8,809 nucleotides of DNA, from assembly GCA_944385455.1 (NCBI GenBank), contig CALWXI010000027.1, forward strand, positions 1 to 8,809. The letters run 5' to 3'. Made by a program: the position numbers and the translations under genes. The notes under the pieces are model-generated. The model searched no databases, was not told the origin of the DNA, and saw nothing but the letters and a program-made list of their open reading frames with translations. Source of the DNA: an uncultured Oscillospiraceae bacterium. Its GTDB lineage: Bacteria; Bacillota; Clostridia; Oscillospirales; Oscillospiraceae. Shown piece after piece: positions 1 to 5,380 of the stretch (the stretch's first letter is position 1; each line of letters begins with the position of its first letter).

Positions 1-1
1 G

Positions 2-250
2 CAGAACACCCGGGAGGGCGACGGCCTCTTCCTCTTCACCACCCAGACCTGCCCCAACTGCACCATCGCCAAGCGGGAGCTGGACAAGGCGGGCCTGGCC
101 TATCAGGTCTGCGACGTGGCCCAGTACCGGGATCTGGCGGCTCAGTACGGCGTACAGCAGGCTCCCACCCTGGTGGTCCGCCGGGGCGGTCAGGTGGAGA
201 AGCTGGTCAATGCCTCCGTTATCAAGCACTACGCCGCCACCCATGAATAA
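2..250 (+). CDS. C-terminal part of a glutaredoxin/thioredoxin-fold (NrdH-like) redoxin domain, 5' end outside window
   Basis: The open frame runs in from the left edge and ends at TAA 248-250, giving 82 visible residues. It shows a redoxin fold: a hydrophobic first strand (LFLFTT), the dithiol motif C17-P-N-C20, and the cis-proline motif QAPTLVV with Pro55 (window numbering). There is no start codon just before the first strand, where a free-standing NrdH would begin, and residues QNTREGD precede it, so the domain is probably the tail of a longer protein. In Clostridia, redoxin domains of this type occur at or near the C-terminus of class III anaerobic ribonucleotide reductase (NrdD), recycling its active-site cysteines. 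The thioredoxin reductase gene 56 bases downstream fits that role, but the NrdD part lies outside the window, so this is inference. It could equally be the end of another redoxin fusion. Confidence 0.8.
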   Translation, partial: QNTREGDGLFLFTTQTCPNCTIAKRELDKAGLAYQVCDVAQYRDLAAQYGVQQAPTLVVRRGGQVEKLVNASVIKHYAATHE

Positions 251-257
251 AAACCGG

Positions 258-291
258 CAGGAGGGACATCTCCGTCCCTCCTGTTCCTTTT
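258..291 (+). terminator. Hairpin between redoxin gene and trxB, possible terminator or attenuator
   Basis: A perfect 10-bp stem (CAGGAGGGAC 258-267 with GTCCCTCCTG 274-283) and a 6-base loop is followed by the T-rich stretch TTCCTTTT (284-291). It starts 7 bases after the redoxin stop codon and ends 22 bases before the trxB start. I see no promoter in the remaining gap, so trxB is probably transcribed by read-through, with the hairpin reducing its expression. Confidence 0.55.
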
Positions 292-292
292 C

Positions 293-297
293 GGGAG
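293..297 (+). promoter_or_regulatory. Ribosome binding site that fixes the trxB start
   Basis: GGGAG lies 8 bases before ATG 306. The same frame is open further upstream to an ATG at 210, but that ATG lies inside the redoxin gene, has no comparable site, and would add residues unlike any flavoprotein N-terminus. The flavin-binding strand begins immediately after ATG 306. Confidence 0.7.
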
Positions 298-305
298 ATG
301 AAGCT

Positions 306-1202
306 ATGCATCACTATGACCTCATCGTGGCCGGCGGCGGCCCTGCCGGCCTCACCGCCGCCCTGTACGCCCGTCGGGCGGGCCGGACCGTGCTGGTGCT
401 GGAGAAAGCCGGCATCGGCGGGCAGAGCGCCTCCTCCCCCCGGGGGGAGAATTTTCCAGGCCTCCCCGCCATCTCCGGCGCGGAGCTGGCGGACCGGCTG
501 TATGCCCAGGCCGAGGCCGCCGGGGCGGCGATCGAGCTGGAGGAGGTGCTGGAGATCCGGGACGGCCCGGTGAAGACCGTGGTGACGGATTACAGCACCT
601 ATACCTGCGGCGCCGTGATCCTGGCCACCGGTATGACCCATCGCAAGCTGGGACTCCCGGGGGAGGACACCCTTTCCGGCATCTCCTTCTGCGCCGTATG
701 TGACGGCGCGTTCTACACCGGGCGGGACACCGCCGTGGTGGGCGGCGGCAACACCGCATTGCAGGACGCGCTGTTCCTCTCGGAGCTGTGCCGCAGCGTG
801 ACGGTGATCCACCGCCGGGCATCGTTCCGGGGAGATCCGGTGCTGGTGGAGGCCCTGCAAAAGCGGGACAATGTGGCCTTCCGGATGGAGTCCACCGTGG
901 AAGCCCTGGAAGGCCGGAACGGCGCGCTGTGCGCATTGACGCTGCGCCATACCGCCACCGGGGAACCGTCCCGCCTGATGGTGGACGGACTTTTCGAGGC
1001 CGTGGGGCAGCAGCCGGAGGCCCCTCTGGCCCGGACTCTGGGCGTGGCCGACGCCGACGGCTTCATTCCCGCCGGGGAGAACTGCCGCACCGTCCTTCCA
1101 TGGCTGTTTGCCGCCGGGGACTGCCGGTGCAAATCCGTGCGCCAGCTCACCACCGCCTGCGCCGACGGCGCTGTGGCGGCTCTGGCCGCCTGCCGGCCCT
1201 GA
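306..1202 (+). CDS. trxB: Thioredoxin reductase-like FAD/NAD(P)-dependent oxidoreductase
   Basis: The 298-residue product has the usual length of low-molecular-weight thioredoxin reductase. Expected parts appear in order: FAD-binding GGGPAG (10-15), GENFPG (47-52), ATG of the FAD domain (107-109), the redox-active disulfide C129-A-V-C132, NADPH-binding GGGNTA (146-151), HRRASFR (169-175), which in this family recognises the NADPH 2'-phosphate, and the second FAD motif FAAGD (268-272). It should pass electrons from NADPH through FAD to a dithiol redoxin in the cytoplasm. The obvious partner is the CPNC redoxin just upstream on the same strand. A slight oddity is the pair Cys273 and Cys275 right after the FAAGD motif, where I do not expect cysteines in this family. 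Identity as a flavin disulfide reductase is secure. The exact redoxin partner and cofactor preference are inferred. Confidence 0.93.
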   Translation: MHHYDLIVAGGGPAGLTAALYARRAGRTVLVLEKAGIGGQSASSPRGENFPGLPAISGAELADRLYAQAEAAGAAIELEEVLEIRDGPVKTVVTDYSTYTCGAVILATGMTHRKLGLPGEDTLSGISFCAVCDGAFYTGRDTAVVGGGNTALQDALFLSELCRSVTVIHRRASFRGDPVLVEALQKRDNVAFRMESTVEALEGRNGALCALTLRHTATGEPSRLMVDGLFEAVGQQPEAPLARTLGVADADGFIPAGENCRTVLPWLFAAGDCRCKSVRQLTTACADGAVAALAACRP

Positions 1203-1208
1203 ACACGG

Positions 1209-1247
1209 AAAAAAGGACCGGGAGAACTGTTGTTCTCCCGGTCCTTT
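1209..1247. terminator. Bidirectional terminator between converging trxB and the metal-binding protein unit
   Basis: A perfect 16-bp stem (1212-1227 with 1232-1247) closes a TGTT loop. On the minus strand it is followed by six Ts (complement of AAAAAA 1209-1214), a strong Rho-independent signal. On the plus strand the tail is TTTCATTTCT, which is weaker but usable for trxB. The right arm ends on the first base of the stop codon of the degraded hydrolase gene. Confidence 0.88.
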
Positions 1248-1410
1248 CATTTCTCCGTCCAGAATGCCCGCAGCCGGGCCGCCAGGGCCTCCGGCGCGTC
1301 CCGGTTCACCTCATGTCCCGCCCCGGGCACGATCTCCCACGCCGCGTCCGGCAGCAGCGCCGCCAGACGCCGGGCGTCTGACCCAGCCCGGAAAGAAACA
1401 CCGTGTCCAT
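1247..1410 (-). pseudogene. Alpha/beta hydrolase remnant with a large internal deletion
   Basis: Reading from ATG 1410, the first codons give MDTVFLSGLGQT, a typical alpha/beta hydrolase N-terminus (first strand and oxyanion-loop Gly). This frame then turns to nonsense and stops at 1306-1308. In a different frame, codons 1378-1250 give DARRLAALLPDAAWEIVPGA, then GHEVN, then an amphipathic C-terminal helix ending at TGA 1249-1247. This is the classical last strand, catalytic-His loop (His codon 1313-1315) and final helix of the same family. The nucleophile elbow and cap are missing, so perhaps 170-200 residues have been lost at a junction near 1371-1380, and the two ends are out of frame. An AGGAGG site (1417-1422) lies 6 bases before the ATG, so the gene was once translated behind the metal-binding protein gene. 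Its substrate cannot be told. Confidence 0.75.
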
Positions 1411-1416
1411 GGCCCG

Positions 1417-1422
1417 CCTCCT
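1417..1422 (-). promoter_or_regulatory. Intact ribosome binding site of the hydrolase remnant
   Basis: AGGAGG on the minus strand, 6 bases before ATG 1410 and directly after the stop codon (1425-1423) of the upstream gene. Its position supports the view that the hydrolase was the second gene of the metal-binding protein operon and that MDTVFLSG is a true N-terminus. Confidence 0.7.
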
Positions 1423-2361
1423 TCAAAAATGCGCCCGCAGCGTCTCCAGATTCCCCCGCATCAAAGAGAGGTAGGTTGCGCCGCCGTCCATCTCAGCCTG
1501 GGTCACATTGTGGCAGGTGTGGAACATGGCCGTCTCCGCCCCGGCGGCCTCGGCAATGCTGTCCGCCACCAGGTGATTGGAAAACTCGATGTACCACACG
1601 GTGGAGACATGCCGGTCCCGGACCAGCTCCGTCAAAAACGCCACCGTGGCCGCCGACGGCTCCGTCTGGGTGCTGCACCCCGGGAATGCGGCGTAATACT
1701 CAACACCGTACTCTGCGGCAAAGTACCGCAGGGGAAACCGGTCGCCGAACACCAGCACGCCGTCCGGACGGGAGGCAAAGAAGTCCGCAAATTCCCGGTC
1801 CAGCGCCTCCAGCTCCCCGGCATAGGCCTCCGCCCCCGCCGCAAAGTCCTCCGCGTGAGCCGGGTCCACCTGGCCCAGGGTCTGTCCAATGGCCCGGGTG
1901 ATGGCCGCCGCGTTTTTGGGAGAGGTCCACACGTGCTCGTCCATCTCCACCACGTCTCCGGGACCGTGGCCGTGCTCCTCCGTCTCCATGCCCTCCGTGG
2001 TTTCCTCCTCCAAAAGATCCACGCAGTCCAGCATCTTGAGATCCGTTCCCTGCCGGTCCGCGGCGGCGAGGATCGTCTCCACCCAAGCGTCGGACTCGCC
2101 GCCCAGGTAGAGAAAGAGGTCACACTCCTGCACCGCCAGAATGTCCGCCGGGGTGGGCTCGTAGGAATGGCTCTCCGTGCCCGGCGGCAGCAGCAGCCGC
2201 ACATCCGCCAGCTCGCCCGCTGCCGCCCGGGCAAAGTCATAGGCCGGGAACACTGTGGCGACGATCCGCAGCCGGCCATCCTCCTCTTCCTGCGCCTCCC
2301 GCTGTCCGCAGCCCGTCAGCGCCAGCGCGCAGCAAAGCAGCAATATGATCCACTTTCTCAT
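1423..2361 (-). CDS. Metal (zinc/manganese-type) ABC transporter substrate-binding lipoprotein, ZnuA family
   Basis: The 312-residue product starts with a lipoprotein signal: MRK, a hydrophobic core, then LTGC with the lipidated Cys at 18. It should be anchored on the outer face of the membrane and deliver a divalent metal to a ZnuBC-type permease. Family features are the strand RIVATVFPAYDF (32-43), the first metal-ligand region ESHSYEPTP with His65, a short His/acidic loop (EEHGHG, 128-133), DEHVW with His143, the region FGDRFPLRY (205-213), and HTCHN (281-285). In well-studied ZnuA proteins the third ligand is His at the position where Arg208 appears here, so metal coordination may differ. 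No permease or ATPase gene is in the window. A metal-type operator lies in its promoter. The family is clear; which metal is bound is not. Confidence 0.9.
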   Translation of the reverse strand: MRKWIILLLCCALALTGCGQREAQEEEDGRLRIVATVFPAYDFARAAAGELADVRLLLPPGTESHSYEPTPADILAVQECDLFLYLGGESDAWVETILAAADRQGTDLKMLDCVDLLEEETTEGMETEEHGHGPGDVVEMDEHVWTSPKNAAAITRAIGQTLGQVDPAHAEDFAAGAEAYAGELEALDREFADFFASRPDGVLVFGDRFPLRYFAAEYGVEYYAAFPGCSTQTEPSAATVAFLTELVRDRHVSTVWYIEFSNHLVADSIAEAAGAETAMFHTCHNVTQAEMDGGATYLSLMRGNLETLRAHF

Positions 2362-2380
2362 GGTATGAAGTCCTCCAATT

Positions 2381-2395
2381 TGAGAATGATTTTCA
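2381..2395 (-). promoter_or_regulatory. Fur/Zur/PerR-type operator
   Basis: The minus strand reads TGAAAATCATTCTCA, a 7-1-7 near-palindrome. It matches the Bacillus Fur box TGATAATnATTATCA at 12 of 14 defined positions, with the two mismatches placed symmetrically. It sits just downstream of the predicted -10 box, covering the expected transcription start, so a bound repressor would block transcription. Metal-dependent repression of a metal-binding lipoprotein gene is the expected logic. Sequence alone does not decide between Fur, Zur or another family member. Confidence 0.72.
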
Positions 2396-2402
2396 GATGC
2401 AC

Positions 2403-2431
2403 ATCATATCACGGCCCCGGCGAAAATGCAA
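2403..2431 (-). promoter_or_regulatory. Promoter of the metal-binding lipoprotein gene
   Basis: An extended -10 element TGATATGAT (2411-2403 on the minus strand) lies 17 bases from TTGCAT (2431-2426), a partial -35 match. The predicted start near 2396 falls at the edge of the operator. A GGAGG site precedes the ATG by 10 bases. Confidence 0.65.
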
Positions 2432-2446
2432 CCCTCTTTTGCCCGA

Positions 2447-2479
2447 AAAGAGGCGCGGCCTTTCCGCCCGCGCCTCTTT
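2447..2479 (-). terminator. Terminator of the ABC exporter-ylmH-DUF896 operon
   Basis: A perfect 12-bp stem (2447-2458 with 2468-2479) encloses a 9-base loop directly downstream of the DUF896 stop codon. Reading in the minus direction, the stem is followed by a short T run (CTTTTC). Confidence 0.78.
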
Positions 2480-2480
2480 C

Positions 2481-2693
2481 TCACTGCTCATCCTTCTTTT
2501 TCAGCCTGCGCTTGTTGCCCTGTTCGTCCACCACATAGGTGTGATCCAGCTGCCCCTGAAGGCTGCCCAGCACGGCGTCGATATACTCCCGGCGCAATGC
2601 GGCCCGCTCCGCCGCCTCCCACTCGGTGAGGCCCTCGGGACTCTTGGCCTTCCGGGCCAGCTCGTTGATGCGGTCGATCTGTTTTTGATCCAT
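2481..2693 (-). CDS. DUF896 (UPF0291, YnzC-like) small protein
   Basis: The product is 70 residues, highly charged, and starts MDQKQIDRINELARKAK. It continues with GLTEWEAAERAALRREYIDA (21-40) and the motif LDHTYVVDEQGNKR (49-62), which together are diagnostic of the DUF896/UPF0291 family of small, mostly helical Firmicutes cytoplasmic proteins. Their biochemical role is not established. The basic tail RRLKKK (62-67) ends the domain. An AAGGAGG site lies 5 bases before the ATG. The gene is 28 bases behind ylmH and is followed at once by a terminator, so it is the last gene of the operon. Family assignment is confident, function is not known. Confidence 0.9.
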   Translation of the reverse strand: MDQKQIDRINELARKAKSPEGLTEWEAAERAALRREYIDAVLGSLQGQLDHTYVVDEQGNKRRLKKKDEQ

Positions 2694-2721
2694 ATGCTCC
2701 TCCTTGTCCGACCCGCGTTGG

Positions 2722-3519
2722 TCAGACGTATCGTTTCAGTATAACGGCGGTACGGCCCTTCCGGGTGACACCGCCCACTTCTGCCACTTCAAATTTTCCA
2801 AATCCCCGGGCGGAGACAGTATCCCCCGCCGCGAGCAGCTTGTCGCCCTTGACGCACACCTTCCAGTTCACCTGGACCTTGCCTCCGGCGATGAGCTCCG
2901 CCGCCTTGCCCCGGGCCATCTGGAATCCGGCGGCGGCCACGGCGTCCAGCCGCAGGGAGGACACGGTGTCCCGGATCTCCCGGCACCGGACCTCCGGGAT
3001 ATGGATGTGGGCGGGGTCCAGGACAGAGACGGTGAGCCTGGTGCGGCCGGCGCTGTCCCAGCTTTGCAGCAGGAAGTCCGCCACCGTCTCCAGCACCATG
3101 AGATCCGCGCTCTCCGGGGATACCAGGATGTCCCCCACCTTCTCCCGGACGATGCCGGCGGCCATGAGGCTGCCCAGGAAATCCCGATGGGTCAGGGGCC
3201 TGTCCGGCCGGAAGGAGGCCCGAAGGCAGCGGATGGGACTGAAATCCTCCGCCTGCTCCGGCTCCAGCCAGTCCGGCAGGAAGAGAAACAGCCGCCGTTC
3301 CGCCCCCTGGTAACCCCCCAGCTTTACCCAGGACGTCTCGGGATAGCCCGCCAGGCGCAGCAGCTCCGAGGCCTGGACCTGCTGCTGGGGGGTGAGGAAA
3401 TCGGTGGCGGAGGGGGTCCCCCGGTCCCGGGCCTGGGACGCCCGATCCAGGATGCGGGCCAGGGCCACGCGGTCCTCCCCCGCGACGCCTGCCCGGTCCA
3501 GCAGACTGCTTTTATCCAT
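2722..3519 (-). CDS. ylmH: YlmH-type S4-domain RNA-binding protein
   Basis: The 265-residue product has the two-part YlmH architecture. The N-terminal part carries VKLGGYQGAERRLFLFLPDW (65-84) and LTHRDFLGSLMAAGIVREKVGDI (109-131), both typical of the family. The C-terminal S4 domain spans about 185-245, with a helix-loop including GFQMARGKAAELI, strands GKVQVNWKVC, and the hallmark ARGFGKFEV (237-245). In Bacillus, YlmH (RqcP2) binds stalled 50S subunits and acts in ribosome-associated quality control, so a cytoplasmic ribosome-linked role is likely here. The ATG overlaps the end of the ABC exporter gene by 8 bases (ATGGATAA contains both start and stop), which implies translational coupling. 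In many Firmicutes ylmH lies in the cell-division cluster near sepF and divIVA; none of those genes is beside it here. Confidence 0.92.
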   Translation of the reverse strand: MDKSSLLDRAGVAGEDRVALARILDRASQARDRGTPSATDFLTPQQQVQASELLRLAGYPETSWVKLGGYQGAERRLFLFLPDWLEPEQAEDFSPIRCLRASFRPDRPLTHRDFLGSLMAAGIVREKVGDILVSPESADLMVLETVADFLLQSWDSAGRTRLTVSVLDPAHIHIPEVRCREIRDTVSSLRLDAVAAAGFQMARGKAAELIAGGKVQVNWKVCVKGDKLLAAGDTVSARGFGKFEVAEVGGVTRKGRTAVILKRYV

Positions 3520-5263
3520 GGCGCAGCTCCTGGGTCCGGACCAGGCCGGCGTAGGCCCCGTTTTTCGCCATCAGCTCCTCGTGGCTGCCCAGCTCCGTGA
3601 TCCGGCCGTCCTCCACCACGGCGATGCGGTCGGCGTCGCGGACGGTGGAGAGGCGGTGGGCGGTGATGATGGTGGTGCGGCCCCGGGAGAGGCGCTCAAA
3701 GGTCTCCTGGAGCCGGGCCTCCGTGATGCTGTCCAGCGCGGAGGTGGCCTCGTCCAGGATCAGCACCGGCGGGTCCTTCAGGAAAATCCGGGCGATGGCG
3801 ATGCGCTGCTTCTGGCCGCCGGAGAGCAGGGCGCCCCGCTCCCCCACGTAGGTGTTGAAGCCGTCCGGCATGGCGGCGATGTCATCGTAGATCTCCGCCA
3901 GCCGGGCCGCCTGGGCAACCTCCTCCTCAGTGGCGCCGGGGCGGCCGTAGCGGATGTTCTCCAGGATGCTGTCGGCAAAGAGGAACACCTCCTGCTGCAC
4001 CACGCCCACGTTCCGCCGCAGGGACTCCTGGGTCACGTCCCGCACGTCCAGCCCGTCGATGCGCACCGCGCCGCCGCTGACATCGTAGAACCGGGGGATC
4101 AGCTGGCACAGGGTGGACTTGCCGCCGCCGGAGGGCCCCACCACCGCCACCGTCTCCCCGGGGCGGATGTGCAGGTCCACGTCGTGGAGGACGTCCAACT
4201 CGTCCTGATAGGCAAAGCTCACGTGGTCCACGTCGATGCGGCCCTCCACCCGGCTGAGGACCTTGGCATTCGGCGCGTCCTGCATGGCGGGCTCCTCCCG
4301 CATCAGCTGAATGAACCGGCCCAGGCCCGCGGTGCCGTTGGCGAAGAGCTCGGCGAAGTTGGAGAGCTTGCGGACGGGGTTGACGAAGGTGGTGATATAA
4401 AGGCTGAAGGTGATGAGGTCCACCGTGTCCAGCTGTCCCCGCATGATGAAGAGGCCGCCGGCGGCGATCACCGCGGCGGAGAGGATGCACAGGAAGAACT
4501 CCATGGAGGCGTTGAACCGGCCCATGGCCTTGTGGAACTGGCGCTTGGAGGTCTTGTAGGTATCGTTGGACCGCTCGAACTTGCTCAGCTCCGTCTCCTC
4601 ATTGGCAAAGGCCTTGGCGGTGCGGATGCCGGAAAGGCCCGACTCGATGTCGGCGTTGATGAGGGCGGTCTTCTGCTTGACCCGGGCGGATGCCTCGCTC
4701 ATGGAGCGGCGGCACCGCCACACCACCAGGAAGAATACCGGCAGGATCACCGCGATCACCAGCGCCAGCTGCCACTGGATGGTGAACATGATGACCAGCG
4801 CACCCACGATGGTGACGCCGGAGATGAAGATGTCCTCCGGGCCGTGGTGGGCCAGTTCCGTGATGTCGAAGAGGTCGGCGGTGAGGCGGCTCATCAGCTG
4901 GCCGGTGCGGTTGCGGTCAAAGTAGCCGAAGCTCAGCTCCTGCATGTGGCGGAACAGGTCCCGGCGGATATCCGCCTCCACCAAAATGCCGAAGGTGTGG
5001 CCCCAGTAGCAGATCACGTACGTCAGCACCGCCCGCAATGCAAAGGCGGCAAACACCACCGCCATCACCGCGAAGAACGCCCCGTAGGCGCTCTGAGGCA
5101 GCAGCTCGTACATGCACCAGCGGGAGACATAGGGAAAGGCCAGGTCGATGAGGGAGATGGCCAGGGCACAGGCCAGATCCATGATGAACAGCCGCCGGTG
5201 GGGGCGAAAGTAGGAGAGAAAGATCTGCAGCGCAGATTTCTGCTGAAATTCCCGGGTGGTCAT
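3512..5263 (-). CDS. ABC exporter half-transporter (multidrug/lipid type, MsbA-like fold)
   Basis: The 583-residue product has the usual length of a fused membrane-ATPase half-transporter. Residues 1-320 form the exporter membrane domain, with hydrophobic helices near 26-46, 62-84, 145-162, 165-182 and 257-275. The ATPase domain carries every motif: Walker A GPSGGGKST (376-384), Q-loop Gln424 (VVQQEVFLF), signature LSGGQ (480-484), Walker B VLILDE (500-505) and H-loop His536 (TAHRLST). No second half-transporter gene is adjacent, so a homodimer is likely. Substrate cannot be read from the sequence; drugs, lipids or peptides are all possible. The start is supported by AAGGAG 9 bases upstream and by a promoter. 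It is the first gene of an apparent operon with ylmH and DUF896. Confidence 0.93.
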   Translation of the reverse strand: MTTREFQQKSALQIFLSYFRPHRRLFIMDLACALAISLIDLAFPYVSRWCMYELLPQSAYGAFFAVMAVVFAAFALRAVLTYVICYWGHTFGILVEADIRRDLFRHMQELSFGYFDRNRTGQLMSRLTADLFDITELAHHGPEDIFISGVTIVGALVIMFTIQWQLALVIAVILPVFFLVVWRCRRSMSEASARVKQKTALINADIESGLSGIRTAKAFANEETELSKFERSNDTYKTSKRQFHKAMGRFNASMEFFLCILSAAVIAAGGLFIMRGQLDTVDLITFSLYITTFVNPVRKLSNFAELFANGTAGLGRFIQLMREEPAMQDAPNAKVLSRVEGRIDVDHVSFAYQDELDVLHDVDLHIRPGETVAVVGPSGGGKSTLCQLIPRFYDVSGGAVRIDGLDVRDVTQESLRRNVGVVQQEVFLFADSILENIRYGRPGATEEEVAQAARLAEIYDDIAAMPDGFNTYVGERGALLSGGQKQRIAIARIFLKDPPVLILDEATSALDSITEARLQETFERLSRGRTTIITAHRLSTVRDADRIAVVEDGRITELGSHEELMAKNGAYAGLVRTQELRHG

Positions 5264-5307
5264 ATCAAAATGCTCCTTATCGGTTTCTGGATGGATATCA
5301 ATATCTT

Positions 5308-5336
5308 ATGATAGCACGCTTTTCCCATCCCTGCAA
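5308..5336 (-). promoter_or_regulatory. Promoter of the ABC exporter-ylmH-DUF896 operon
   Basis: On the minus strand, TTGCAG (5336-5331), a 17-base spacer and TATCAT (5313-5308, 5 of 6 consensus bases) form a sigma-70-type promoter, 45 bases before the exporter ATG. It lies immediately downstream of the hairpin ending the preceding gene. Confidence 0.6.
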
Positions 5337-5339
5337 CGC

Positions 5340-5374
5340 AAGATCCCCGGATACCCAGGGTATCCGGGGATCTT
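5340..5374 (-). terminator. Terminator of the zinc-ribbon/SH3b gene
   Basis: A perfect 16-bp stem (5340-5355 with 5359-5374) has a 3-base loop and sits 6 bases after the SH3b gene's stop codon. The minus-strand tail is short (CTTGCG), so its U tract is weak, but stem length and position point to a terminator. Confidence 0.72.
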
Positions 5375-5380
5375 TTCGCC

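Noticed and set aside
210..305. Upstream extension of trxB to ATG 210
   Set aside because: The added 32 residues overlap the redoxin gene and the hairpin, resemble no flavoprotein N-terminus, and ATG 306 has its own ribosome binding site.
222..1250. Minus-strand open frame (342 codons) opposite trxB
   Set aside because: Shadow of the thioredoxin reductase gene; the product has no recognisable fold and there is no matching promoter or ribosome binding site.
1108..2538. Plus-strand open frame (476 codons) across trxB end, hydrolase remnant and the metal-binding gene
   Set aside because: It crosses a strong bidirectional terminator and runs antisense to a clear lipoprotein gene. The translation is rich in Arg, Pro and Gly without motifs.
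3392..5311. Long plus-strand open frame (639 codons) opposite the ABC exporter
   Set aside because: It is the antisense of a complete ABC exporter with all catalytic motifs. Its translation is low-complexity (His, Gly, Ala, Val rich) with no domain, as expected opposite GC-rich genes.
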